From positions 1-64,000 of the forward strand of contig RQAP01000032.1 of NCBI GenBank assembly GCA_008671135.1: a DNA stretch of 64,000 bases, read 5' to 3'. The translations under genes were made by a program, and so were the position numbers. The DNA is from Collinsella aerofaciens (GTDB lineage Bacteria > Actinomycetota > Coriobacteriia > Coriobacteriales > Coriobacteriaceae). The first letter of the stretch is position 1. Every line of letters begins with the position of its first letter. Below the pieces are notes generated by a model that ran no database searches, was not told where the DNA came from, and saw only the letters and a program-made list of their open reading frames with translations. Below, in pieces: positions 41,594 through 49,743 of the stretch.

Positions 41594-42901
41594 ATGACGG
41601 AGTCCTCTCAGCATACGTCTAAGCCCCAGGTCGAGGTTGAGGCCTCGGGCGGAGATGACAATAAGAGCGCACGCCGCGGCGCCATCTTTATCGGCGTCGT
41701 GCTGGTGGGTTATATCGTCTATCTGGTGGTAACCGGGCAGATGGGGCAGTTCTGGGCCGCTATGTCGAGCGTCCAGGCGTCATGGCTCGTTGTCGCGTGT
41801 CTCTGCATGTTCATGTATCTGTTCTTTGGCATTGTGGCCTATGCGATCGCTGTCTGGCTCGACCCCAATTCACCCGTCGGCATTCGCGACCTGATCTCGG
41901 TCGAGGCGAGTGGCATCTTCTTTGGCAACCTCACCCCTATGATGATGGGCTCGACTCCTGCTCAGATCTACCGCCTGACCAAAGCGGGCCAAAATGTCGG
42001 CGAGGCCGGAGCCACGCAGTTCACGCGCTTTATCGTGTATCAGTTTGGCCTCGTTGCCTGGGGCGCTATCCTACTGCTTGCTCGCATGCCGTTTTTTGCC
42101 GAGCGCTATGGCGACATGACGCTGCTGTGCGTCTTTAGCTTTGGTGGACACTGCTGCATCTTGCTTGGCATCTTCGCCGTCGCGCTCATGCCTAAGACCG
42201 TCACGCGCATCGCCCATTGCATCATCAATTGGCTCGAGCGCATTGGTGTCTCGGCCACTAAGATCGAGGGTTGGCGCACGTTTGTCGATGGCGAGATCTA
42301 CTCCTTCTCCGAGAAGTTCAAGCTTTCGGCCGGACATTTTTCTTCCATGCTGCTCACCGTGTTTATCACCATGCTGCAGCTCGCGTTTTTCTATCTGGTT
42401 CCGTATTTCCTGATGCTTGCCTTTGGCCACCACGAGGTCGACTTTTTCTCGGTCATGGCCGCGAGCGCCTTTGTCCAGCTGTTAAGCTCTGCGGTTCCCT
42501 TGCCCGGTGGAACTGGTGGCGCTGAGGGCGGCTTTGCATTGTTCTTGGGTCATTTCTTCGGTTCGGCTTCGACCGCCGGCTATCTGCTGTGGCGTCTCAT
42601 TACGTTTATTGCGCCTACCATTTTGGCTGCGCCCCTGCTGGGACTTAAGAGCGCCCACAACGAGAGCATCCATGCGCGCTGGGATCGCGTGATGCGCAAG
42701 CTCGGCCGCACGCCTCAGACGCCCTCTGCGCCCACTAAGCCGCACCCCACGAATGCTGTTACCGTTGATCCCAAGAAGCAGGCTCAGAAGGCTTCTGGGA
42801 CCGCAAAGCCGGCTCATAAGGCCTATGTGCGTCAGACAGGAGACGGTATTCGCGTATCTCCGTCGGCACTCAATAAGAAGAAGCGCCCTAAGTCTCAGTA
42901 G
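41594..42901 (+). CDS. Flippase-like membrane protein (LPG synthase TM domain/UPF0104)
   Basis: The 435-residue protein has a polar N-terminus (about 1-32), about eight membrane segments, and a basic Pro/Lys-rich tail (about 375-435). GNLTPMMMGSTPAQIYRL and PLPGGTGGAEGG are hallmarks of the flippase-like domain family. That family includes the membrane part of lysylphosphatidylglycerol synthases (MprF) and AglD-like proteins. The soluble aminoacyl-transfer domain of MprF is absent, so a lipid or polyprenyl-lipid handling role is inferred. AAGGAG precedes ATG 41594. Confidence 0.82.
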   Translation: MTESSQHTSKPQVEVEASGGDDNKSARRGAIFIGVVLVGYIVYLVVTGQMGQFWAAMSSVQASWLVVACLCMFMYLFFGIVAYAIAVWLDPNSPVGIRDLISVEASGIFFGNLTPMMMGSTPAQIYRLTKAGQNVGEAGATQFTRFIVYQFGLVAWGAILLLARMPFFAERYGDMTLLCVFSFGGHCCILLGIFAVALMPKTVTRIAHCIINWLERIGVSATKIEGWRTFVDGEIYSFSEKFKLSAGHFSSMLLTVFITMLQLAFFYLVPYFLMLAFGHHEVDFFSVMAASAFVQLLSSAVPLPGGTGGAEGGFALFLGHFFGSASTAGYLLWRLITFIAPTILAAPLLGLKSAHNESIHARWDRVMRKLGRTPQTPSAPTKPHPTNAVTVDPKKQAQKASGTAKPAHKAYVRQTGDGIRVSPSALNKKKRPKSQ

Positions 42902-42950
42902 GGCAGTCGTGCGTTCTTCATGATGCGGGGCATATTTGTGCCGTATGGGG

Positions 42951-42974
42951 GATAATCCTCTAACGTAGATTATC
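42951..42974. promoter_or_regulatory. Candidate TetR-type operator
   Basis: GATAATC and GATTATC form a perfect 7-bp inverted repeat around 10 bases. It lies 44 bases upstream of the TetR gene, where self-repression is usual. Confidence 0.45.
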
Positions 42975-43017
42975 TCTCATCTGTTGATGAATGCTCGCAT
43001 ATCGAAGGGACACGCCC

Positions 43018-43629
43018 ATGGCAACCATCAAACCGCGTCTTGACCGCCGCATCGTTCGCAGCCGTAATGCCATCCTTTCGGCTTTCGAGCGCCTGCTCAT
43101 GGAAAAGCCGCTGGCAGACATTACGGTGAGTGCCATCACGCGCGAGGCCAATGTCGACCGCAAGACCTTTTACGTTCACTTTGGTACGGTTGACGGCCTG
43201 CTCGATGCCATTGCCGTCGATGTGGTGGAGATGATTGTCGACGCGGTCGAGAAAACGCTTGCTTCTATGGACGGTGACACCAACGAGCGCGCTCTTGGCG
43301 CGGCGGCGACCTTCTTTAAAACCGTTAATGAGGCACTGTGCAACAACTTGGTGCTCAATCGTCAGCTGATCGAGAATATTCCGCTCGATGATTTTATGGC
43401 TCGTCTTCGTGCACCGCTCGAGCACGAGATTGCCGAGCGCGATCTGCTGCCCCAAGGTCTCAAGGACGAGATGTTCGACTACTATCTGGCGTTTTTGCTG
43501 TCGGGTATAATCGGTATCTATCGCACGTGGGCGCTGTCTGACCGCTCGGTTCCTATCGAGCGTGTCTCTGAGGTCGCCAACGATCTGACTCTCAATGGTC
43601 TGTCGAGTCTGGAATCTCGCTTGGATTAG
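43018..43629 (+). CDS. TetR/AcrR family transcriptional regulator
   Basis: The 203-residue protein has an N-terminal TetR helix-turn-helix (ADITVSAITREANVDRKTFY, about 36-55, then VHFG) and a C-terminal ligand/dimer domain. GAAGGGA precedes ATG 43018. It is the last core-type gene before the composition change. Possible targets are itself and the upstream flippase-like gene. The ligand is unknown. Confidence 0.9.
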   Translation: MATIKPRLDRRIVRSRNAILSAFERLLMEKPLADITVSAITREANVDRKTFYVHFGTVDGLLDAIAVDVVEMIVDAVEKTLASMDGDTNERALGAAATFFKTVNEALCNNLVLNRQLIENIPLDDFMARLRAPLEHEIAERDLLPQGLKDEMFDYYLAFLLSGIIGIYRTWALSDRSVPIERVSEVANDLTLNGLSSLESRLD

Positions 43630-43631
43630 GC

Positions 43632-43724
43632 CTAGTTGGGCTCGTCGGCGTGGAAATTCCTGTTCCTGAGGTTTTCCGGCGCCTTGGAGACCTTGCCGGC
43701 GTAGGAGCTGTAGCCTGAGGATCC
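43632..43724 (-). pseudogene. IS3-type transposase relic at the island boundary
   Basis: Read on the minus strand, about 30 codons encode GYSSYAGKVSKAPENL followed by RNRNFHADEPN and a stop. This matches the segment of IS3-family OrfB transposases just before the catalytic rve core (YSSYxGxxxxAPxNLxxRxFHAxxPN). Everything before and after is missing. The relic starts right after the stop of the ABC ATPase gene and in the same frame. It lies where the cobalamin block meets the core genome. Confidence 0.65.
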
Positions 43725-45059
43725 TTAAAAGAAAGTCCAGTTTATCCTTCCCACTCCAATTTTGGAATCCTCCGATGCGCCTTCGCACGCTCGCATGACC
43801 TCGATACCATGCGAGCGTGCGAACTCGACGAGCTCTGCGTTGCGGGCGTTTATGGTGCCGAAGGCGGCGGGGCATACGATAAGACGCGCGCAGTGGACGA
43901 GGAGCTCTTTGGCGCGGGCTATGGTTTTATCCCCGATCGGCTCGAAGGCGCGCTCGGCTACGCATTCCGTCGCCAGGTCGCGCGCGAGCTCGCAGTCGAT
44001 GTCCCCTTCGTGCAGAACGCCCGCGTAGAACGCCTTGCCCTGCCGAATGAGCTGGCGAAACACAGCCGACCCCGTACCTGCGCCAGCGATGACGAACGTG
44101 TGCGCATCGCCGTGTGGGCGCCCAATTTCCACGCTGCCGAAGCGCTCGTTGAAGGTGCCATGTTGAAGGCCGTAGAGCTCGCCAATCGTCTCGCGCGTGA
44201 ATATGCCCTCGGGTGCGCCGGCGCGGAAGACCCGGCCGTCCTTCACGCAAATCACCTTGTCGGCGCTTTTCTGCGCGAGCTCGAGTTCGTGGATGGACAT
44301 GATGACAGCCACATTCTGCGATTTCGCAAGGTGGCGAAGTATTCGCAGCAGGTCGATCTGGTAGCGGATATCGAGATACGACGTGGGCTCGTCGAGCACG
44401 AGCACACGCGGATCCTGCGCGATGGCGCGTGCGAGCATGACGCGCTGGCGTTGCCCGTCGCTTATCTGCATGAAGTCGCGCTCGGCGAGCTCTTCCACAT
44501 GTGCGGTTTTCATGGCCTCATCGACCCGACTATGGTCGTCGGGCGAGAGTGTGCCCATTCGCCCGGTGTAGGGATGCCTTCCCGCCTCTACGATATCGCG
44601 GCAGGTGAGAAGCTCGGTCCGGGGGCGATCTGTCAGCATAACGGCAAGGTTCCTTGCGAACTCCGCCGTCTTCCATCGGGAAATCTCCCGCCCGTCGAGC
44701 TCGACCGCGCCGGCAAGCGGTGCCAGATGGCGCGTGATGGTTTTCAAGATGGTCGACTTGCCCGAGCCGTTCGGCCCGATGAGCGCCACGACGTCGCCCG
44801 CGCGAACCTCCAGATCGATGCCTTCGACTACGACCTTCTTGTCGTAGCCTGCCGACAGGTCGCTTATGCGGAAAAGCGGCGCTCCGTCAGTCTGCGTTTC
44901 GACCGGGGTTTCGAGGTTCGACTCCGCTCGGAGGAGGCGTTTCGCGCGCAGTTCCGCACGAGCCGAAAGTGCCTTCTGGCACTTTCGAGCGAGCTCAGGA
45001 TTGTCTAAGCATGGAATGTCCCCTCCGAGCGTTTTGGGCCGCGGCACGAATTCCCACAT
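43725..45059 (-). CDS. FecE/BtuD-type ABC transporter ATPase with C-terminal extension
   Basis: The 444-residue protein is the ATPase of a corrinoid or metal-chelate importer. The nucleotide-binding domain (about 60-290) has Walker A GPNGSGKST (95-103), a variant signature ISDGQRQRV (usually LSGGQ) and Walker B VLVLDEPTS. A C-terminal domain of about 140 residues (FVIAGAGTGSAVFRQLIRQG, LHEGDIDCELA) is beyond the usual length. A 60-residue N-terminal extension with two cysteines is also unusual. ATG directly follows the permease stop. The riboswitch-led operon points to corrinoid or cobinamide import. Confidence 0.85.
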   Translation of the reverse strand: MWEFVPRPKTLGGDIPCLDNPELARKCQKALSARAELRAKRLLRAESNLETPVETQTDGAPLFRISDLSAGYDKKVVVEGIDLEVRAGDVVALIGPNGSGKSTILKTITRHLAPLAGAVELDGREISRWKTAEFARNLAVMLTDRPRTELLTCRDIVEAGRHPYTGRMGTLSPDDHSRVDEAMKTAHVEELAERDFMQISDGQRQRVMLARAIAQDPRVLVLDEPTSYLDIRYQIDLLRILRHLAKSQNVAVIMSIHELELAQKSADKVICVKDGRVFRAGAPEGIFTRETIGELYGLQHGTFNERFGSVEIGRPHGDAHTFVIAGAGTGSAVFRQLIRQGKAFYAGVLHEGDIDCELARDLATECVAERAFEPIGDKTIARAKELLVHCARLIVCPAAFGTINARNAELVEFARSHGIEVMRACEGASEDSKIGVGRINWTFF

Positions 45060-46100
45060 CTACCTCACCCGCTTCTTCAACATGAGTGCAATAACCACCG
45101 GCGCGCCGAAGATGGCGGTGACGGCGCTGATGGAAAGCTCGACGGGGGAGAACAGCGTGCGCGCGATCAAATCGCAGCCCGCGCAAAAGATGGCGCCTCC
45201 CAAGAAGCACGCAGGAATCACGCGGATAGGCTTCGACGACTTCAGCGCCGACTTAACGAGATGCGGAACCGCGATGCCTACGAACGACACCGGACCAGCG
45301 AACGCGGTCACGCAGGCGGAGAGCATGCTCGCTAGAAGGACGAGCACCACGCGGAAGCGTGCGACGTTCACGCCGACGCTTTTCGCGTAGGCTTCTCCCA
45401 GCTGGAAGGCGGAAAGGGGCTTCGATATCGCGAATACGCATGCGCTCACGGTGATCACCACGACCGCGATGAACGCGATGTCGTCCCAGCTCGAACCCGA
45501 GAAGCTACCCAAAGACCAGTTGTGCAGGTTCACGATGGACTGGTCGTCGGCGAAGGCGATGAGGAAGTTCGTCGCCGCCGAGCAGATGTATCCCACCATG
45601 ACGCCCGCCACGATGAGCATGGCCATGGAACTTATGCGCCGTGCGATGAGGAGCACGAAGCCGATGGTGATAAGCGAGCCCAGAAACGCTGCGGCCACCA
45701 TGGCCGGCGAGGACATGGCCTGGTTCGCGCCCAGAAGTACGATCATCGTAAGCGCGACGACGAACTTTGCGCCCGAGGAGACGCCCAAGATGAACGGGTC
45801 GGCGATGGGATTGTTGAAAAACGTCTGCAGTAGGAACCCGGAGAGCGAAAGTGCCCCGCCGAGAAGCACGGCTGAAAGCACGCGCGGCAGGCGAATCTCC
45901 CAGATGACTTGGCTTTCCATGGAATTGGCCGCGCCGCCCGAAAGGATGCCAGGGATGTGGTCTGCGGGCACGAGCACGCTCCCGATGCACAGGTTGGTCC
46001 CGACGAGCACGATGAGGGCAACAGCGAGCAGCGCCGTCACGACGCGACACCGCGCGGCGCGCCCCGATTCGTCGTATGTCATGGAAAGTCGGCTTTTCAT
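45060..46100 (-). CDS. FecCD/BtuC-type ABC transporter permease
   Basis: The 346-residue membrane protein has about ten hydrophobic segments. FecCD-family marks are EIRLPRVLSAVLLGGALSLSG, FFNNPIADPFILGVSSGA, WSLGSFSGSSWDD and FVGIAVPHLVK. It would form the channel for the neighbouring binding protein and ATPase. The nearby cobaltochelatase and the cobalamin riboswitch upstream favour a corrinoid over an iron siderophore. An alternative start is ATG 46082. Confidence 0.9.
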   Translation of the reverse strand: MKSRLSMTYDESGRAARCRVVTALLAVALIVLVGTNLCIGSVLVPADHIPGILSGGAANSMESQVIWEIRLPRVLSAVLLGGALSLSGFLLQTFFNNPIADPFILGVSSGAKFVVALTMIVLLGANQAMSSPAMVAAAFLGSLITIGFVLLIARRISSMAMLIVAGVMVGYICSAATNFLIAFADDQSIVNLHNWSLGSFSGSSWDDIAFIAVVVITVSACVFAISKPLSAFQLGEAYAKSVGVNVARFRVVLVLLASMLSACVTAFAGPVSFVGIAVPHLVKSALKSSKPIRVIPACFLGGAIFCAGCDLIARTLFSPVELSISAVTAIFGAPVVIALMLKKRVR

Positions 46101-46104
46101 GGTG

Positions 46105-47676
46105 CTAGCCGAGCTTCCTCAGATAATGGAAGTCGCTCGCGTCATCGCCGGTGAACGCCCCGTGCAGTTCGTCGATAATGTCAGCGGTAGAAGTCATCTG
46201 CTGGTACATGTCGGCGCTTGTGACCCAGACGTTGCCGTTCTTCACGGCTTTGAACTGCGACAATAGCGCGTTTTTGCCTACGAAGTCGTTCAAGGTGGCA
46301 ACCGATTCGTCGATGGTGCCGTTGTAGACGATGATGTCGGCATCCTTCGCCGTCGCGTAGAAGCGCTCCATTTCGAGCGTTACTGACGAACCTGACGTCG
46401 ACGCCGTCTGCGCGTCATCGAGCGCGTAGTTGCCGCCTGCAAGCTCGATCATCTGCGCCACGTAGTCGCCCGCCCGCCGCGTGACGGCGGCCCCGTTCGA
46501 GTTAATGTAGAAATACGCCACGGTTTTACCTGACGACGCGAGCCCCGACGTTTGCTCGACGCGGGCCTTCTGCTCGTTGAATAGGTGCGCGGCCTCGTCT
46601 TCCTTGTCGAACAGGACGCCGAAAAGCTTAATCCACTCGACGCGCCCGAGTGCTTCGGGCTCGCTCGACGACTGTTCGGTGAGCACGACGAGCCCGAGTT
46701 TCTGCAGCTTTTCCTTCACATCGGGTGTGTGGTTGATCATGGTGTTCTCGATGGCGAGCGTGCAGCCCGAGGCCGATATTCGCTCGTAGTCGGGCGCGCT
46801 GTACTTGCCGCCGTAGGCGATCGCCCCACTTTCGAGCGCGCTTTTGAAGCCCGCGACCGAGCAATCGTCGGCCTTCGTGCCCGACATGAAGATATTGTCG
46901 TTCGCATCGAGCGCGTCGACCAGGCACATCGTCGCCGACGACACGAGGTACACCTTGTCGGCGGGGCGCCTTATGACCGCGATGTCAGAGCTCAACCCAT
47001 CAGGTACCTTCGCATCTTGCGGTACCACGAGGAAGCGCTCCCCGTTCGAAACGCAGATAAGCCGCAGGCCGCCTTCGAACTCGTCGACAGTGAAGTGCTT
47101 GGCGTATTCAAGCTGAAGCGTCCCCGTCGGCTCCCAGCCGCAGCCCAAATCTGGGTTGTGGAAGTCGGCCGCGGCGCTTGAAGCCGTTCTCGCAGGGGAG
47201 CCGCCGCTTGCATCGTCGCCCGTTTTCTCCTTCATGGTGGATGAGTCGAAGTGGAGCGTGTAGTCGATGGTGTGCGGCGTCGACATGGCGACGGTCTCGG
47301 CCGACACGGCGATGTCCTCGTCGAGCGTGACGGGTATCTCGAACGTGGAGTTGCCGCCGTCGTTTATGGGCGCGTAGTCCACGCCGTCGACGGTCATCTT
47401 GTCGTAGTTCGAACTCGACCAGGTGATGGTCGCGGTGTAGGTGTCGCCATCCTTCACAATTGTGGTTGGTGAGGCGATGCTTGCGCGCCCTGACCCGCCG
47501 GAAAGCGAGACGCTCACAGTGTATTCCTGAGAGCCCGTCGTGGCACCGGTCGCGTTCGGGCTCGCACTGCACCCCGCGAAGGGAAGCGCGAGCAGGGCGA
47601 CGAGAACGCAGGCGATCGCGCGCGCCGCGATGCTGTGGCGCTTCCTGTTTTCCCCCTTGGGAAGAATCGACCGCAT
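46105..47676 (-). CDS. Two-domain substrate-binding lipoprotein of the ABC importer
   Basis: The 523-residue precursor has a signal peptide with lipobox LPFAGC (Cys36). Next comes a beta-rich domain (about 48-150, with TATITWSSSNYDKMTVDG), which recalls domains found beside iron/haem uptake systems. A BtuF/FecB-like periplasmic-binding fold follows (about 165-510, with ISASGCTLAIENTMINHTP). The extra N-terminal domain may capture substrate or bind a metal at the surface. The operon context favours a corrinoid or cobalt complex; haem is an alternative. It lies between the small lipoprotein and permease genes. Confidence 0.82.
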   Translation of the reverse strand: MRSILPKGENRKRHSIAARAIACVLVALLALPFAGCSASPNATGATTGSQEYTVSVSLSGGSGRASIASPTTIVKDGDTYTATITWSSSNYDKMTVDGVDYAPINDGGNSTFEIPVTLDEDIAVSAETVAMSTPHTIDYTLHFDSSTMKEKTGDDASGGSPARTASSAAADFHNPDLGCGWEPTGTLQLEYAKHFTVDEFEGGLRLICVSNGERFLVVPQDAKVPDGLSSDIAVIRRPADKVYLVSSATMCLVDALDANDNIFMSGTKADDCSVAGFKSALESGAIAYGGKYSAPDYERISASGCTLAIENTMINHTPDVKEKLQKLGLVVLTEQSSSEPEALGRVEWIKLFGVLFDKEDEAAHLFNEQKARVEQTSGLASSGKTVAYFYINSNGAAVTRRAGDYVAQMIELAGGNYALDDAQTASTSGSSVTLEMERFYATAKDADIIVYNGTIDESVATLNDFVGKNALLSQFKAVKNGNVWVTSADMYQQMTSTADIIDELHGAFTGDDASDFHYLRKLG

Positions 47677-47680
47677 GGCG

Positions 47681-48214
47681 TTACTTCAGTGCGTCGGCGC
47701 GCAGATCGACGCCGGCGGATTCGAACACGAGCGTGCGGTCGTACCACTGCTCTTTTCTAATACTCCACGCGGCGCAGGCGGTGTCCTCGTCGAGCGCTTC
47801 AACGGGCACGTCGTAGGTGTACTTGCCTTCCGCGTTTTCCACATAGGGGATGAAGTCGGCCTCGCTCGCGGCGGCAGCCTCGTCACCCGTGCCCATGAAG
47901 AGCTTGCCGTAGCCCGTGCCGGAAAGTGTCATCACGCAGTGCATGGAGCCGTTTTCCACGATGAGCTGGGCGTCCACAATCCTGAACATGTTCGAGCTGG
48001 AATCTACGGTGATCGGATAGGTGCCGTCGGCCACCTTGTCGGCGGTGATGGGGGCAGCGCTTGCGCCCTCGGGCGCATCGGCCGCCTGTTCGGTCTTTTC
48101 CTGGGAATCGGCATCGCTTGCCTTTGCGCTGTCGATTGAATTTCCGCCGCAGCCGGCGAGCGAGAACGCGAAAAGCGCCGCCGACAGGGCGAAGGCGAGG
48201 GTTTTCTTCAACAT
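47681..48214 (-). CDS. Small lipoprotein with iron-transport-associated-type domain
   Basis: The 177-residue precursor has a lipoprotein signal peptide (SLAGC, Cys22), an acidic Ala-rich linker (about 25-50), and one beta-rich domain with MFRIVDAQLIVENGSMHC, LSGTGYGKLFMGTG and a late WYDRTLVFES. I recognise this domain from small lipoproteins near iron or corrinoid uptake loci of gut Clostridia and Coriobacteria. It may be a surface ligand-binding partner of the adjacent ABC importer. ATG 48214 follows AAAGGAA; an upstream ATG (48313) lies within hairpins and is unlikely. Confidence 0.7.
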   Translation of the reverse strand: MLKKTLAFALSAALFAFSLAGCGGNSIDSAKASDADSQEKTEQAADAPEGASAAPITADKVADGTYPITVDSSSNMFRIVDAQLIVENGSMHCVMTLSGTGYGKLFMGTGDEAAAASEADFIPYVENAEGKYTYDVPVEALDEDTACAAWSIRKEQWYDRTLVFESAGVDLRADALK

Positions 48215-48240
48215 GGAGGGGTTCCTTTCAATCGCTTCGA

Positions 48241-48348
48241 CCGCCCGCGCCGTGCTGTGGGCGGGCGGGATGCGAATGCAACGGGCATGCGCCGTCAGTC
48301 GGGGAAGGCGCATGCCCGTTGCACGGGGACGCGACCGGCGCCCCCGTG
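48241..48348. other. Three consecutive strong hairpins between cbiK and the lipoprotein gene
   Basis: CCGCCCGC/GCGGGCGG (48241-48268) is followed by a perfect 17-bp inverted repeat starting TGCAACGGGCATGCGCC (48277-48293 with 48307-48323). A third hairpin is CACGGGG/CCCCGTG (48322-48348). None has a T-run on the minus side, so they look like RNA stabilisers or attenuating structures within the operon rather than standard terminators. Confidence 0.65.
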
Positions 48349-48358
48349 CGCGGCGAGT

Positions 48359-49285
48359 TTACAGCTTGGCGATGGCGTCGTCCACGTGTGAGACGTAGAT
48401 GTCGTCGACCGCGACGTTCTGTCCCAGACCCTGGAGCAGGCACGTCACTTCGAAGCCGGCGGCCACGAACTTCGCAGCCCAGCTGTCGGGGTCGGTCTCG
48501 TCTGCCATGTCGTTGTTCGCGTGGTCGCCCGCGACCACCATGAACGGCGCGAGCACGGCCTTCTTGTACCCTGCGGCGCTCGCGGCGGCGATAACATCCT
48601 CGCAGGTCGGCTCAGCCTCGACGGTGCCGACGAAGAACTGCGTCAAGCCCTCGTTCTTGAACACTTCCTGCATCTTGGCATAGTCGGCGTTGGAATCGGC
48701 TTCGGTGCCGTGGCCCATGAGGCACAGCGCCGTCTTGCCGTCGTCGAAGGACGCCATGTTCTCCTTAATGGCTGCGGCCACCTTCTTGTAGTCGTCGTCG
48801 GAGGTGAGCAGCGGGTCGCCGAGCGAGATCTTGTCGAACTTGTCGGCGTACTTGTCGAGCTCGTCTTTCACGTCGGCGTATTCCAGGCCAGCCATGAGAT
48901 GCGTCGGCTGCACGACAATTTCCTTCACGCCGTCTTCCACGCAGCGGTCGAGCGCCTCGGTCATGTTGTCGATCGTGATGCCGTCGCGCTTCTTCAGCTT
49001 GTCGATGATGATCTGCGCGGTGAAGGCGCGGCGGATGTCGTAGTCCTGCCAGTACTTCTCGCGGATAGCGTCTTCGATGGCGCCGATGGTGATGTGGCGC
49101 GAGTCGTTGTAGCTCGTGCCGAAGCTCGTGACGAGGATGACCGGCTTCACGGCCTTCTCCTTTTCGCTCGATTTCTCGGAACTCGCGGAGGTGCTGGAGC
49201 AGCCCGCGAGCGCGAATCCGGCGAGCGCGACGGCTCCGGTTGCTGCGGCGCCCATGAAGCCGCGGCGTGACATCTGGTCGGACAT
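48359..49285 (-). CDS. cbiK: Exported sirohydrochlorin cobaltochelatase CbiK (Tat lipoprotein)
   Basis: CbiK inserts Co2+ into sirohydrochlorin, the first committed step of anaerobic B12 synthesis. The 308-residue precursor begins with a twin-arginine signal (SRRGF at 6-10), a hydrophobic stretch and a lipobox (LAGC, Cys29), then a Ser/Glu/Lys linker. The mature CbiK fold shows metal-site histidines in QPTHLMAGLEY and MGHGTEAD and a late AGDHANNDM. Export of a cobaltochelatase is unusual, though periplasmic CbiK is known in Desulfovibrio. ATG 49285 follows GAAAGGA. A cobalamin riboswitch lies in its leader. Confidence 0.88.
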   Translation of the reverse strand: MSDQMSRRGFMGAAATGAVALAGFALAGCSSTSASSEKSSEKEKAVKPVILVTSFGTSYNDSRHITIGAIEDAIREKYWQDYDIRRAFTAQIIIDKLKKRDGITIDNMTEALDRCVEDGVKEIVVQPTHLMAGLEYADVKDELDKYADKFDKISLGDPLLTSDDDYKKVAAAIKENMASFDDGKTALCLMGHGTEADSNADYAKMQEVFKNEGLTQFFVGTVEAEPTCEDVIAAASAAGYKKAVLAPFMVVAGDHANNDMADETDPDSWAAKFVAAGFEVTCLLQGLGQNVAVDDIYVSHVDDAIAKL

Positions 49286-49399
49286 GGTTTTTCCTTTCCT
49301 CGGTTTGCCGGTCCCCCGGCGACAGTTGCTTGTCGGCACAAGCGAAAGAAAAGCGCACCCCTCGGGGTTCACAAGGAGCTAACGCCACGGCGATGCCGT

Positions 49400-49522
49400 G
49401 AGGAAAAGGCGAAGCAGTCTGGCTTGGGGCGCGAGGCAGTTCGCCCGCGCGTCCTATACAGTAATGTCCCTTGCCCAGGATTCCCACCTGGTTCCCTCCG
49501 CAAGCCAGCGCGGGCTGTGCGG
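49400..49522 (-). promoter_or_regulatory. Cobalamin riboswitch upstream of cbiK
   Basis: On the minus strand the order of conserved blocks fits a B12 riboswitch: GAGGGAACCAGGTGGGAATC (near 49497-49478), then CATTACTGTA (near 49466), a GC-rich hairpin, and the B12-box-like AAGCCAGACTGC near 49425-49414. A short hairpin CACGGC/GCCGTG at 49387-49401 follows. It should repress cbiK and the transporter when adenosylcobalamin is plentiful. The rest of the 458-base gap (49523-49743) holds only the leader of the divergent cob operon. Confidence 0.88.
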
Positions 49523-49743
49523 GCGCCGCGCCGGTCATTTCCTTTTATCCGATTGTCATATGCTCGTTGCCGAAACTTTTACTATGATAGTGGGCACTTG
49601 TGAACGTGTCAAAGCCAGGGCGGGCGGCATTGCGCCTCCTGCCTGCGTATTTGCGCCGATTGCCGCTGCGGGCGCCGTGTTTTGCCCGCTGTGCGAAGGG
49701 CGGCGTAAACGGTTGCGATGAGAAACGGGAAGGGAAGGCTCGG

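Noticed and set aside
49523..49743. Second cobalamin riboswitch for the cobM operon
   Set aside because: The conserved GGTG..AATC and ACTG blocks and a B12 box could not be found on the plus strand.
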